Source: Akkermansia sp.
GTDB taxonomy: Bacteria; Verrucomicrobiota; Verrucomicrobiia; Verrucomicrobiales; Akkermansiaceae
Direction of reading: 5' to 3'
NCBI GenBank assembly: GCA_017555205.1
Contig: JAFZGW010000024.1
Span: 1-64,000 of the forward strand
Length of the DNA stretch: 64,000 nucleotides
The notes under the pieces are model-generated. The model was not told where the DNA came from, ran no database searches, and saw only the letters and a list, made by a program, of their open reading frames with translations. Below, in pieces: positions 41,136 through 49,272 of the stretch. Made by a program: the position numbers and the translations under genes. Position 1 is the first letter of the stretch; the number at the start of each line of letters is the position of its first letter.

Positions 41136-41699
41136 TCAGAGTTGCCAGTCGACGTCAACGCGGACAGTTTCGCCCTTTTTGTCTACATAGTTAACATAGC
41201 CATTGAGGGCTCCGAACTTGTGAACTTCCATGGTAACTTTGACATCGAAGCAGCAGTAGCGTGCAATGTCGAGCATCTTTTGCGGGTCACCTGTTTTCTC
41301 ATATTCAGCCCACCATTTGAGGGCATCGAGCCCTTCTGCGGTTTTTGAGTTGCCGAGAGTGACAGAGGCAACGGAATCGAGCTTGAGACGGTGGCCGATT
41401 CTGTTGGTTAGGTCGGTGCAGATATCAAGATTGTTGGAAACATCGGCAAGGGTCCAGAAGGTAAAGGGCTGTATTACCTGATAGTCGAAACCGATATGGT
41501 TGTACCCTACTACAAGGTCGGCAGTTCTAAGTTCTTCTATAAGCTCTTCGACTTGATCTTGGGTATAGATGTGGTAGGCGTTGTCTTTCGTGGAATAGGT
41601 AACAGCTACGGAGATACCCATTTTCCCCGCCTCGTGCCAGCCGCCTACCTGAGCAGCTGAGAACCGGGTTTCAAGATCGAAATAGACGATGTTTCTCAT
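41136..41699 (-). CDS. Ribonuclease H-like 3'-5' exonuclease (YprB-type)
   Basis: 187 residues with a DEDD-type exonuclease arrangement: YFDLETR near residue 6 (Asp-x-Glu), VVGYNHIGFDYQVI near 63 with the second Asp, and ARYCCFDVKVTMEV near 146 with the third Asp, followed by His-Lys instead of the more usual His/Tyr-x-x-x-Asp. Known relatives are predicted 3'-5' exonucleases attached to or encoded next to helicases. It is the last gene of a five-gene minus-strand operon. Confidence 0.75.
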   Translation of the reverse strand: MRNIVYFDLETRFSAAQVGGWHEAGKMGISVAVTYSTKDNAYHIYTQDQVEELIEELRTADLVVGYNHIGFDYQVIQPFTFWTLADVSNNLDICTDLTNRIGHRLKLDSVASVTLGNSKTAEGLDALKWWAEYEKTGDPQKMLDIARYCCFDVKVTMEVHKFGALNGYVNYVDKKGETVRVDVDWQL

Positions 41700-41709
41700 A
41701 TATAATCGG

Positions 41710-42174
41710 TCAGCAGGAAAGCGTGCGGCGCAGCCCCTCGTAGAGCATGATGGCTACACTGGTAGAGAGGTTGAGGGAACGGGCGTGCTCGCCGGGCATG
41801 GGAATACGCAAGGCGGTGTCGGGGTGCTCTGCAATCCAACTTTCCGGCAGTCCTTTGCTTTCCGGACCGAAGATGAAGTAATCCCCATCCGCAATCGGTA
41901 GCTCCGGTGCCCAGATGGTGTGCTTTGCTTTTGTGGAGAGGTACCAGAACCGTGCAGTAGGAGCTGCCGCTGCTTCGAGCTCGGCGAGCGAGTTCCAGAG
42001 ATGTAGGTCAACGTGCGGCCAGTAGTCCAAGCCCGTGCGGCGCACGTGCTTTTCGTCGAGACTGAAGCCGAGCGGTTTGATGAGGTGCAGGCGCGAGGCC
42101 GTTGCAACGGCTAAACGGCCGGCAGCCCCGGTGTTGTGCGGAATTTCGGGGTGAAAGAGTACGATGTTGAACAT
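41710..42174 (-). CDS. trmL: tRNA (cytidine(34)-2'-O)-methyltransferase
   Basis: 154 residues, the length of TrmL (YibK), a SPOUT-family methyltransferase that methylates the 2'-O of the wobble nucleotide in tRNA-Leu. It shows HNTGAAGRLAVATA near residue 14, the knot segments YFIFGPESKGLPES and LRIPMPGEHARSLNLSTSVAIMLYE, which form the S-adenosylmethionine pocket. Its known substrates are tRNA-Leu(CmAA) and tRNA-Leu(cmnm5UmAA). The gene lies 10 bp upstream of the exonuclease and 12 bp downstream of the sugar transferase. Confidence 0.94.
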   Translation of the reverse strand: MFNIVLFHPEIPHNTGAAGRLAVATASRLHLIKPLGFSLDEKHVRRTGLDYWPHVDLHLWNSLAELEAAAAPTARFWYLSTKAKHTIWAPELPIADGDYFIFGPESKGLPESWIAEHPDTALRIPMPGEHARSLNLSTSVAIMLYEGLRRTLSC

Positions 42175-42186
42175 GCCGCTTGCGTG

Positions 42187-43632
42187 TTACTTGGCACCTT
42201 TACCGAAGATGGCAACCGGAATCGTGCGCAGAATGAGCACAAAGTCAGTCCAGAGATTCCAGTTGTCGATGTATTTCAAATCTTTGGCAATCAGGCGGTC
42301 AAAGTCCTTGCAGTCGCTGCGGTCTTCTATCTGCCAGTAGCAGGTCAGACCCGGCTTTACACTCATGCGGCGACGCTGTGAAATCTCCGGGAACTCCGCA
42401 GTCTCGTATGTGGGCAGCGGGCGCGGACCTACGATGGACATGTCGCCCGTGAGTACATTAATCAGCTGGGGTAACTCGTCTATGGAGTACTTGCGAATGA
42501 AGTGCCCGAAGGGGAAGATGCGGGGGTCATTGGTCAGCTTAAAGATGGGGCCATCCATCTCGTTGCCGTATTTGGCCTTAATTTCATCCAGTCGCTTGTC
42601 GGCATCCGAGTACATGGAGCGGAATTTCCACATGCCGAAGGGTTTGCCGTACAGGCCGGAGCGCTGTTGGCGGTAGAAAACCTTACCTTTGGGGTCGCTT
42701 ATTTTGATGCCCACGGCTGCAACAATCCACAGGGGGGAGGTGGCAATGATGCCCAACAAGGCCAGCACGCGCCCGATGATGCTCTTGAGCATGCGGCCCC
42801 AGGAATAGTCCGGGGTGGAGGTGAGGATGAGTACGCGCTGTTCTCCGATTTCTCTGACGGTAGCACGCTGAACAACGGGGTGATTGCTGTTGAGGTGAAT
42901 GTAAATGTCGATACCCTGTAACTCGCAACGCAAGATGGTCTCAGACATATCGCGATAGGTGTCGAGCCCACCGAAGAGCATGAGCTGCTGCACGTGGTTG
43001 TTTTCGATGAGTTCCTGAACCTGTTCCTGAGTGGTTTTACCCTCGACTACACGCCCGACAACGCTCAGCGTTTTCTTCATGGCTGCCGGAAGTTTTTCCC
43101 ACTCGGTGTTGATATTTTGCTCGGTGCCTGCGAGCAGTACTTGGCGCAGATTGCGGCGCCCGAAAACAGTATGCTGCTGAACAAGGCAAAGCAGGTAGTA
43201 GCGAAGGAAAACACTCGGTATGATGAGCACCAGCCCCGTCAGAATGACGTGGTTAATGTAGGAGGAACTTTCGTCCGAACGGCTAATGACGTAAAGTCCG
43301 AATACTCCCAGATAGTATACAAGAAAGGTAAGCAGCTGGTTGAGCGCTGTACTTATGCGCTGGCGGTTGCCGCTGTGGTAAAAACCGACAATGCGCAGGA
43401 GCACCGGCACGGCCGCAATGGCGCAGCCAGCTAATATCGGCGTGGCTTGGTAGGCATTGAAATCCGGAACTTGTTGCCAGCCAAAGTAAGGCGCAGCAAT
43501 CTCGGTGCAGGCGGGGGCTAAATATACCAGACCGGCTGCAATCAGAAGGTCTGCTATCGGAAGAAGATGGTAGAGTATAGAGTCTCGGCGTGTCACGCCC
43601 CAAATTGTACCACGCGTAATCAGATTTCGCAA
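42187..43632 (-). CDS. Polyisoprenyl-phosphate sugar-1-phosphate transferase
   Basis: 481 residues, WbaP/WcaJ-type. Several transmembrane segments in the first 130 residues, a Rossmann-like soluble part (RQVLLAGTEQN, LMLFGGLDTYRD), then a membrane re-entrant helix (VLALLGIIATSPLWIVAAVGI) and the conserved catalytic domain: MWKFRSMYSDADKRLDE, FIRKYSIDELPQLINVLTG, MSIVGPRPLP and VKPGLTCYWQIEDRSD. It moves a sugar-phosphate from a UDP-sugar to undecaprenyl phosphate, beginning exopolysaccharide or O-antigen repeat synthesis. It is third in the operon. Donor sugar unknown. Confidence 0.9.
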   Translation of the reverse strand: MRNLITRGTIWGVTRRDSILYHLLPIADLLIAAGLVYLAPACTEIAAPYFGWQQVPDFNAYQATPILAGCAIAAVPVLLRIVGFYHSGNRQRISTALNQLLTFLVYYLGVFGLYVISRSDESSSYINHVILTGLVLIIPSVFLRYYLLCLVQQHTVFGRRNLRQVLLAGTEQNINTEWEKLPAAMKKTLSVVGRVVEGKTTQEQVQELIENNHVQQLMLFGGLDTYRDMSETILRCELQGIDIYIHLNSNHPVVQRATVREIGEQRVLILTSTPDYSWGRMLKSIIGRVLALLGIIATSPLWIVAAVGIKISDPKGKVFYRQQRSGLYGKPFGMWKFRSMYSDADKRLDEIKAKYGNEMDGPIFKLTNDPRIFPFGHFIRKYSIDELPQLINVLTGDMSIVGPRPLPTYETAEFPEISQRRRMSVKPGLTCYWQIEDRSDCKDFDRLIAKDLKYIDNWNLWTDFVLILRTIPVAIFGKGAK

Positions 43633-43665
43633 GGGTAAACTCTGCTATCCTCGCAAAATATAACT

Positions 43666-43899
43666 TTATTGTCGGCTTCTGATTCGTGCGCGCTCGAAAT
43701 CGGCCGGGCATACGGTACACAGTACTTTGTCGCCGGGTTGCAATATATCGAGCAGATAGGCTTCCTTTTTCTGTACGAAGGCAACGGTGCTTTTGCCGTT
43801 GGGAAGTGTGGCGCGGAAGGCGGTAGGGGCAAAGCGCTCAACGATGGTACAGGTGCAATCAATGTACTGCGAGGGATAGGAGGTGGAGTTGTTACTCAT
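43666..43899 (-). CDS. IF-1-like S1/OB-fold protein
   Basis: 77 residues. The order of strands resembles translation initiation factor IF-1: CTIVERFAPTAFRATLPNG, then VAFVQKKEAYLLDILQPGDKVLC and a C-terminal CPADFERARIRSR matching the IF-1 pattern PGDkV...sPyDl.rGRI. The usual IF-1 N-terminus (Met-Ala-Lys-Glu...) is different, with a Ser/Asn/Cys-rich start. It may be the organism's only IF-1 or a divergent paralog; the rest of the genome would be needed to tell. It lies inside an envelope-biogenesis operon 20 bp after the AsmA-like gene. Confidence 0.7.
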   Translation of the reverse strand: MSNNSTSYPSQYIDCTCTIVERFAPTAFRATLPNGKSTVAFVQKKEAYLLDILQPGDKVLCTVCPADFERARIRSRQ

Positions 43900-43919
43900 T
43901 GTGATACCGGGGAAGAGGG

Positions 43920-45461
43920 TTAGAAGATGTTGTTGAGCAAGTCGTTTGCTGTGGAGATGATGCCGGGGCGCTGTTGTTGTTCCGTTTGGGGCTGGCTATC
44001 CGGTTCCGGGGTGGCGGGGGTGAATATGCGGTTGAGCAGTTCTCCGGTGCTGTGTAGGGCGTTGCCTGCCGCGCCGGTTGCTATTTGGGGTAAATCTGCT
44101 GCCAGAATGGTGCCCAGCCTTGCACTGAGGTCTTCTCTCGGGGCATTGACGGTGCCGCTCAGGTTGATGTTGAGCCAACGATAGCCGGGAGCTCCTTCAG
44201 CATTGAATATCTTTTCGGCGGCTTGGGGGGCTATGGTGGCTAAGTGATTGACGGTGCTCTCCGGAAGTCCGATGGTCAGGGTGCCGTGCAGCGCACCATC
44301 GGGGCAGATGATGACGTGTCCGCGAACTTGCAGGCTTCCCTCTGTTGAGCGTATGTTAATTTTATCAAACAGCCACGCATCCTTTATGTTGTGGGCGGGG
44401 CGGTTGTAGGGGTAACTGACCCGGCAATCTGCTTTTTCCAGCGATATACTGCGGTAGGGATATGTGTTGTCGAAGGAGATTGAGGAAAGAATGGGCAGAG
44501 CCTCCAGCACAGCTTGTTGCAGTGAGATGGTGCCGTCTGCTGCGTTGGTGTTTGCACCTTGTCCGTTGATTTTAAGTGTTCCGTAAAGTTCGCCGCTGAG
44601 GTGTTTTTTCCAATCGTTATTCAGCAGTCTTTCGACGTTTGCTTTGTTGGCTCGCAGGTCCAGGTGCCATTTTTTGCTGCTGTAGTTGTAGTTGCCACGG
44701 GCTCGCAGTTCGCCGGGGGTGAGCATGAAACGGCATTCCGAAAGGTTAGCTGATTTTTTACCGCATATCAGGGCTGCCGATTTGATGCTACAGTTGCTCA
44801 GGTAGCTCAGCGGGGTGTGTACTCGGCCGTTTTCGAATAAAATTTGCCATTCGCCGCGCGCGGTGCCGGTGAGCGGCTCGGCGGATACTTTGCAACCGGT
44901 CAGGCTGTAAAGAGCCCCGTTGTATTTAAGCTCCAAATCAGAATCGGTGCATTCGAAGGATTTCAGATTGACTGTGTGAGGAGCCAAGCGTTGCAGCAGG
45001 TTATCATTTTCATCCTTTACCGGGGGGAGGGTGCCATTTGCCGAGTTATCGAGGCGCAGGCTTGCCTCTTCCATCGTCAGCTTGTTGATGTGCAGAACCC
45101 TGTCAAACAGACGTCCGCGGTCAATATCGGCGGTTATTCTTTCGGCGTTGACCTGTTGCACTATGTCACAGCGGCGCAGATTGAAGGATTGTATGCTTAC
45201 CCGCTCATCTTCAATATGCAATGGTGTGGGTATAGAAACTTCGTCTGCCTGGGCTTTATTGGCAAGGGTTTTACATAATTTGTCGCGGAATCCCTCCCCT
45301 TGCAGCCAATTAATTAACTGATAGCCGCCAATGATGGGTGTCAGTATGAGCACAATCAACGCTATGACCAACCGGGCTATCCATTTGCGGCCCGTGTTGC
45401 CGGAAGTCTGATTGCGCTTGTGAGAGGAGCCTGTGTTTCTGTTGCGTCTGCGGCGTGCCAT
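43920..45461 (-). CDS. AsmA-like envelope protein
   Basis: About 513 residues. A basic, cytoplasmic N-terminus (MARRRRNRNTGSSHKRNQ) is followed by one transmembrane helix (ARLVIALIVLILTPIIGGY) and a long periplasmic beta-rich region (repeats of the type LHINKLTMEEASLRLDN, LKSFECTDSDLELKYNG, LYGTLKINGQG). This resembles AsmA-like proteins, which bridge the periplasm and are linked to phospholipid transport and outer-membrane assembly. The C-terminus has QP-rich low-complexity residues. The start is set by the promoter at 45477-45505, which overlaps the longer in-frame alternative. Confidence 0.7.
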   Translation of the reverse strand: MARRRRNRNTGSSHKRNQTSGNTGRKWIARLVIALIVLILTPIIGGYQLINWLQGEGFRDKLCKTLANKAQADEVSIPTPLHIEDERVSIQSFNLRRCDIVQQVNAERITADIDRGRLFDRVLHINKLTMEEASLRLDNSANGTLPPVKDENDNLLQRLAPHTVNLKSFECTDSDLELKYNGALYSLTGCKVSAEPLTGTARGEWQILFENGRVHTPLSYLSNCSIKSAALICGKKSANLSECRFMLTPGELRARGNYNYSSKKWHLDLRANKANVERLLNNDWKKHLSGELYGTLKINGQGANTNAADGTISLQQAVLEALPILSSISFDNTYPYRSISLEKADCRVSYPYNRPAHNIKDAWLFDKINIRSTEGSLQVRGHVIICPDGALHGTLTIGLPESTVNHLATIAPQAAEKIFNAEGAPGYRWLNINLSGTVNAPREDLSARLGTILAADLPQIATGAAGNALHSTGELLNRIFTPATPEPDSQPQTEQQQRPGIISTANDLLNNIF

Positions 45462-45476
45462 AGTGGGGGTGGTCGA

Positions 45477-45505
45477 ATTATGGCACACTCGCTGTGCTCG
45501 TGCAA
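45477..45505 (-). promoter_or_regulatory. Promoter of AsmA-like/trmL operon
   Basis: Minus strand: TTGCAC, 17 bp, CATAAT, then 15 nt to ATG 45461. Confidence 0.55.
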
Positions 45506-45548
45506 GTATATTATGGGTCAGGTAGGGTAAAAAATGTTGATTTAGTGG

Positions 45549-45578
45549 TTGACTTGAGTGTAGATATGTGCTTAACTA
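45549..45578 (+). promoter_or_regulatory. Promoter of small lipoprotein
   Basis: TTGACT, 17-18 bp, TTAACT or TAACTA, about 30 bp before ATG 45609. Confidence 0.45.
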
Positions 45579-45608
45579 TACATCGATAACTTCCATATCG
45601 ATAATTTT

Positions 45609-45797
45609 ATGAAAGTAACAACTCTGATTCTTGCCGTTGCCTGCGCTGTGGGTTTTAGCTCCTGCTGCTGCCAGACGCAGTCTGCTCCCGTATTGCACCC
45701 CATGCCGAAGAACTGCACATCCCCCTCCGCCAGCGATGTGGGTGCCCAGCCTTCGCCCACCGAGCCTGTAAAGGTGCTCGATGAGAAGGGTAAATAA
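45609..45797 (+). CDS. Small lipoprotein, 62 residues
   Basis: A short protein with an N-terminal signal (MKVTTLILAVACAVGFSSCC) whose lipobox is FSSC (Cys at about residue 19, further Cys next to it). The mature part is about 40 residues, Pro/Ser-rich (SPSASDVGAQPSPTEPVKVL). Clearly transcribed from its own promoter and closed by a strong terminator, so it is a stand-alone small-protein gene. Function unknown. Confidence 0.75.
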   Translation: MKVTTLILAVACAVGFSSCCCQTQSAPVLHPMPKNCTSPSASDVGAQPSPTEPVKVLDEKGK

Positions 45798-45827
45798 GTT
45801 TGGCTTTTCCCGCTACAAAATTTTCTC

Positions 45828-45860
45828 AGGGTCGCTGCCTTTGGTCGCGACCTTTTTTTT
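45828..45860 (+). terminator. Terminator after small lipoprotein
   Basis: Eight-bp stem AGGGTCGC/GCGACCTT (one G-T pair) with a long T-run. Confidence 0.8.
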
Positions 45861-45874
45861 GTCGAAATTACGTC

Positions 45875-45903
45875 TTGATTACGGGGCGGATAAATGTTAG
45901 GGT
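45875..45903 (+). promoter_or_regulatory. Possible promoter of alkaline phosphatase gene
   Basis: TTGATT, 17 bp, TAGGGT, ending 6 nt before ATG 45910. The -10 match is weak, but the spacing matches the leaderless type. Confidence 0.4.
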
Positions 45904-45909
45904 AGAAGC

Positions 45910-46995
45910 ATGAAATTGCTTCAAATCATATTTTGTGTGCTGTGTGGTGCGCTGGCAGCGACTGCACAGCAAGCTCAGACTGTTGACGGGCTGCCTTCGC
46001 ATAAACCGGTTGCTCTGTCGATTTCTGCTAAGCCGACAGACCGCCCGGTGCGTAATGTTATATTCATGATTGGGGATGGTATGGGCGCTGAGCATGTATG
46101 GGCGGCTTGGCTTTGCAACCGAGGTGCTCTTAACATAACGCAGTTGCCCTATACTGCTCTCAGTTGCACAGTGGCTGCTAACCGCACAGTTACCGACTCG
46201 GCCGCAGGAGGAACTGCGTTGGCTTGCGGTGGAAAGACAAACAACGGCATGTTGGGGCAGCGCCCAAATGGTGAGCCTATGGAATCTTTGGCGGAAATCT
46301 GCCGCCGTCGCGGTATGGCTACCGGTTTGGTGGTAACAAAGGCGATTACGGATGCTACGCCTGCCGCTTTCTATGCTCATACCGCCTCCCGAAAAAATAC
46401 CGCCGCAATTGCCCAGGCTTTGGCGGATGCTCATTTCGACGTGGTGCTGGGCGGTGGTGCAGCAGCATTTACGCCCGACCAGCTCGCGCAGATGCGCGCT
46501 CGCGGTGCTGACGTGGAGCTTTTTGCTCCCGGTGATTGTCCGCCCGCAAGCAAGCGTGGTAATCTCCTTTGCAAAAATGTGCAGCGTGCGCTGGGGCGCC
46601 TTCAGTCTGCTCCGGGTGGTTTCTTCCTTATGATTGAAGGGTCGAGCATTGATATGGCAGCTCACGGCGGTAACCTGCGAGAAACCGTGCTCGAAGTGCT
46701 TGATTTCGATAGTGCTGTGGGGGTAGTGTTGCGCTGGATGGCGAATAACCCCGATACTTTGTTAGTTGTGACGGCTGATCATCAGACCGGTGGATTGTCT
46801 ATTCTTGATGGCAACGCTCAGAAGGGGCGGGTAACCGGTGTTTTTACTACGGATGGGCATAGCGGCCTGGTTGTTCCCGTATACGCCGCCGGGGCGGGCG
46901 CAGCTCGCTTTCACGGTGTGTTGCAGAACACGCAGGTGGCTCATATTATTAAGGAATCCGTACTATTTCAACCGGCTGTAAACCCCGCAAATTAG
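45910..46995 (+). CDS. Exported alkaline phosphatase
   Basis: 361 residues with a signal peptide (MKLLQIIFCVLCGALAATA). The alkaline phosphatase (PhoA-type) active-site set is present: metal-binding Asp in IFMIGDGMGAEH, nucleophile Ser in VTDSAAGGTALACGGKT, EGSSIDMAAHGGN, Asp-His in VTADHQTGGLS and His in DGHSGLVVP. It hydrolyses phosphate monoesters in the periplasm, using zinc and magnesium. It is shorter than E. coli PhoA (about 450 residues), lacking some crown loops. A short T-rich hairpin (from 46983) follows. Confidence 0.92.
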   Translation: MKLLQIIFCVLCGALAATAQQAQTVDGLPSHKPVALSISAKPTDRPVRNVIFMIGDGMGAEHVWAAWLCNRGALNITQLPYTALSCTVAANRTVTDSAAGGTALACGGKTNNGMLGQRPNGEPMESLAEICRRRGMATGLVVTKAITDATPAAFYAHTASRKNTAAIAQALADAHFDVVLGGGAAAFTPDQLAQMRARGADVELFAPGDCPPASKRGNLLCKNVQRALGRLQSAPGGFFLMIEGSSIDMAAHGGNLRETVLEVLDFDSAVGVVLRWMANNPDTLLVVTADHQTGGLSILDGNAQKGRVTGVFTTDGHSGLVVPVYAAGAGAARFHGVLQNTQVAHIIKESVLFQPAVNPAN

Positions 46996-47007
46996 GGGGC
47001 TTTTTTT
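46983..47007 (+). terminator. Weak terminator after alkaline phosphatase
   Basis: Four-to-five-bp GC stem overlapping the stop codon, then seven T. Confidence 0.5.
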
Positions 47008-47046
47008 AAATTTTGACTCAAAATTCGACTTTTCTGAAAAACTTTC

Positions 47047-47075
47047 TCGACAAGTCACGAAAATTTGGTTAAATA
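47047..47075 (+). promoter_or_regulatory. Promoter of ExbB/ExbD operon
   Basis: TCGACA, 17 bp, TAAATA, 37 bp before ATG 47113; the -10 matches that of the xer gene. Confidence 0.5.
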
Positions 47076-47112
47076 GGTAATGTCAATTCTGCATTAACAG
47101 CATTTTATTATT

Positions 47113-47967
47113 ATGAAAGACACGATTATTCGTTACGGCGTACGTGCGCTCTCCCTTGGAGTTGTCGCAATGGGCTCTATGTCAATGGCTCTGGCTCAGG
47201 AGGCCGCAGAAGGCGGTGCTACTGTAACCAAGAAGACCATGCTCGATAAGTGGGTTATTGATGGTGGTTGGACGATGATTCCCCTCGTTATCCTCTTCGC
47301 CATCACTGTATTCCTTGTGGTTATCTGCATCATGGAGCTTACCCAGAAGAAGTTCTGCCCGGAAGAACTTCGTGCACAGCTTGTTGCCCTCATGACTGAG
47401 TGCAAAGTGCAATCCGCCATTCAGCATGCCACTACCAGCCCCACCTACTTGGGTCGTTTGGTTCTGCACGCTCTGCCCAATATTGATGCCACCCGTCCTG
47501 AGGACTTGGGTAAGGATGCCATTGAAGATGCTGTTGCTGACTTCTCTGCCAATGAGCGTCCTCGTCTGATGAAGTATGTGGACATGCTGGCTCTTGCCGG
47601 TTCTATCGCACCTTCCATCGGTCTGTTCGGTACGGTGCAGGGTATGATTGACGCCTTCGCCGTGTTGGCTGAAACCGGTCAGGCTGACCCCGCCCAGCTC
47701 GCAGGCTCCATCTCCGTGGCACTTCTTACCACCTTCTGGGGTCTGATTATCTCCATTATCGCTCTGCCCGCATTCTTCTTCCTCAAGAAGAAAGCTCAGG
47801 CTCTCGAGGCTATGAGCATCAATGCTATGCAGGAGATGGTCAATACCTCCATCAACGTTATCAATGCCGAGGCTCAGCTCGCCCGTATCCCTGAGGGTCT
47901 GGGTGACGACGACGGCTCCGAAGAAGTTGAGGAGGAAGTCGAGTATGAGGAAGAGGAGCAGGCCTAA
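47113..47967 (+). CDS. MotA/TolQ/ExbB proton-channel family protein
   Basis: 284 residues with three transmembrane helices of the TolQ/ExbB type: MIPLVILFAITVFLVVICIM near 58, LALAGSIAPSIGLFGTVQGMID near 158 (with the family motif GLFGTV) and a third (ISVALLTTFWGLIISIIALPAFFF) near 205. A signal-peptide-like leader precedes the first helix and a Glu-rich tail (SEEVEEEVEYEEEEQ) ends it. These proteins couple the proton gradient to outer-membrane transport or cell-division work. It heads a five-gene operon with two ExbD-type partners. Confidence 0.9.
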   Translation: MKDTIIRYGVRALSLGVVAMGSMSMALAQEAAEGGATVTKKTMLDKWVIDGGWTMIPLVILFAITVFLVVICIMELTQKKFCPEELRAQLVALMTECKVQSAIQHATTSPTYLGRLVLHALPNIDATRPEDLGKDAIEDAVADFSANERPRLMKYVDMLALAGSIAPSIGLFGTVQGMIDAFAVLAETGQADPAQLAGSISVALLTTFWGLIISIIALPAFFFLKKKAQALEAMSINAMQEMVNTSINVINAEAQLARIPEGLGDDDGSEEVEEEVEYEEEEQA

Positions 47968-48049
47968 GCCTGTCACCCTTGGGCCTGCCCGATGTGAGCC
48001 CATCACCGGGCAGGCGTAACCCCTACAAACATTTTTCTGAATCCGACAC

Positions 48050-48580
48050 ATGGCTAAGAAAAACGCAAGATCGCAAGAGGAAGTCAAGAGCGAGATGGAC
48101 ATGTCTCCCATGATTGACTGCTGTTTCCTTCTGCTGATGTTCTTCATTGTGAACGCCGCACAGATTACGGTGTCCAAGGATCCGAGCGTGAATATGCCGC
48201 ATGCGGTATCTGCCTCGGAGATGAAGGATGCTAATGGCTGTATCGTGGTAAACGTCTTTGCTGACCCGGAGATTATGAGTGCCAAGAATGCCAAGGCGCT
48301 GGAGAAGTACAACAAGGCCTATGCTCCCGGTACCATCTGGGGTGTGGCAGATGCTAACCAGAATTCCATTGGCTACAATAAATCCCAGGCTCAGGAGCTT
48401 ACCGACTTCATCACGAAGCAGCGCGAGGCTATGGAGGCCAAGGGCGTGAAGCCCGAGATGATTCGCCTCTACCTTCGTGGCGATGCTGATGCACCGTGGG
48501 AACGCTCGTCGGGCGCTATCCGTGCAGCTGCAGCTGCCGGTGTTACCAATATCGTATTCGGCACCTTGCCGGCAGAGTAA
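48050..48580 (+). CDS. ExbD/TolR-like protein 1
   Basis: 176 residues, one transmembrane helix after a short cytoplasmic start, with the conserved Asp in SPMIDCCFLLLMFFIV (residues about 20-36) that is needed for proton translocation in ExbD/TolR. The periplasmic part is about 120 residues. It lies 82 bp after the ExbB-type gene. A second ExbD-type gene follows within 26 bp. Confidence 0.87.
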   Translation: MAKKNARSQEEVKSEMDMSPMIDCCFLLLMFFIVNAAQITVSKDPSVNMPHAVSASEMKDANGCIVVNVFADPEIMSAKNAKALEKYNKAYAPGTIWGVADANQNSIGYNKSQAQELTDFITKQREAMEAKGVKPEMIRLYLRGDADAPWERSSGAIRAAAAAGVTNIVFGTLPAE

Positions 48581-48606
48581 AACAGCAAACAATATCCCTA
48601 GAGAAT

Positions 48607-49101
48607 ATGGCTAGACATAAGAAAATTCAGGCTCCTGAGGAGGAAGAGATGACTTCCAACATCTCTTCGATGATTGACTGCTGCTTCCTGCTGCTCATCT
48701 ACTTCCTTGTAGCAACCTCGCTGGTGAGTGAGAAGAAGCTCGACATCAGCATTCCCCCGCCTTCAGATGGCTCCTCTTCCAAGAAGCCCAAGGTTGACCC
48801 CGGCAACATCTATGTGACTAAGGCCGGCGTGGTGACTTGGAATGAAGGCCTGACTGTTGGCGAGGCCTACGATCCCTCTCTGGAGCCCGGTACTCCTGCC
48901 TATCTGCAGCAGCGCCAGATGGAATCACTCGTTGAGTCTCTCAAGATGCTCAAAGATCAGGCCGATTCGGTGGACACAACTCCGGTTGTGATGCTGCATG
49001 GTGCAGCGGGTGCACCGCACCAGCGCATTGTGGACGTTATGGCTGCTTTGTCCGAGGCCGGCATTCACTCCGTGGGCTTAAGCACCACCTCCGATGAATG
49101 A
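48607..49101 (+). CDS. ExbD/TolR-like protein 2
   Basis: 164 residues, a paralog of the preceding protein, with the conserved Asp in SSMIDCCFLLLIYFLVAT. Its cytoplasmic start is longer (RHKKIQAPEEEEMTSNI). The periplasmic end (HGAAGAPHQRIVDVMAALSEAG) resembles the TolR/ExbD dimer interface. Start ATG 48607 was chosen because it begins the family-like N-terminus; longer in-frame extensions overlap the preceding gene. Two ExbD paralogs with one ExbB in one operon may form mixed complexes. Confidence 0.85.
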   Translation: MARHKKIQAPEEEEMTSNISSMIDCCFLLLIYFLVATSLVSEKKLDISIPPPSDGSSSKKPKVDPGNIYVTKAGVVTWNEGLTVGEAYDPSLEPGTPAYLQQRQMESLVESLKMLKDQADSVDTTPVVMLHGAAGAPHQRIVDVMAALSEAGIHSVGLSTTSDE

Positions 49102-49136
49102 TGAAGCCGAACAAGTATAAACCTTAAACCCCTGAG

Positions 49137-49171
49137 GGGGGAGCTGTGCGGCGCAGAGCCGCAGCTCCCCT
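49137..49171 (+). terminator. GC-rich hairpin between ExbD2 and TPR gene
   Basis: Stem GGGGAGC/GCTCCCC with an inner GCGGC/GCCGC stem; the following sequence has only TCTCTTGTT, so it is probably a partial terminator that lowers downstream expression. Confidence 0.5.
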
Positions 49172-49272
49172 CTCTTGTTCGCCCCGCCGATAGGGGGGCG
49201 CGAACCTTCCCCTTTCCCCTGTTACAGTTTTCGCTTTCACCAATAATCTTAACAAAACACCTATTCTGTTTT

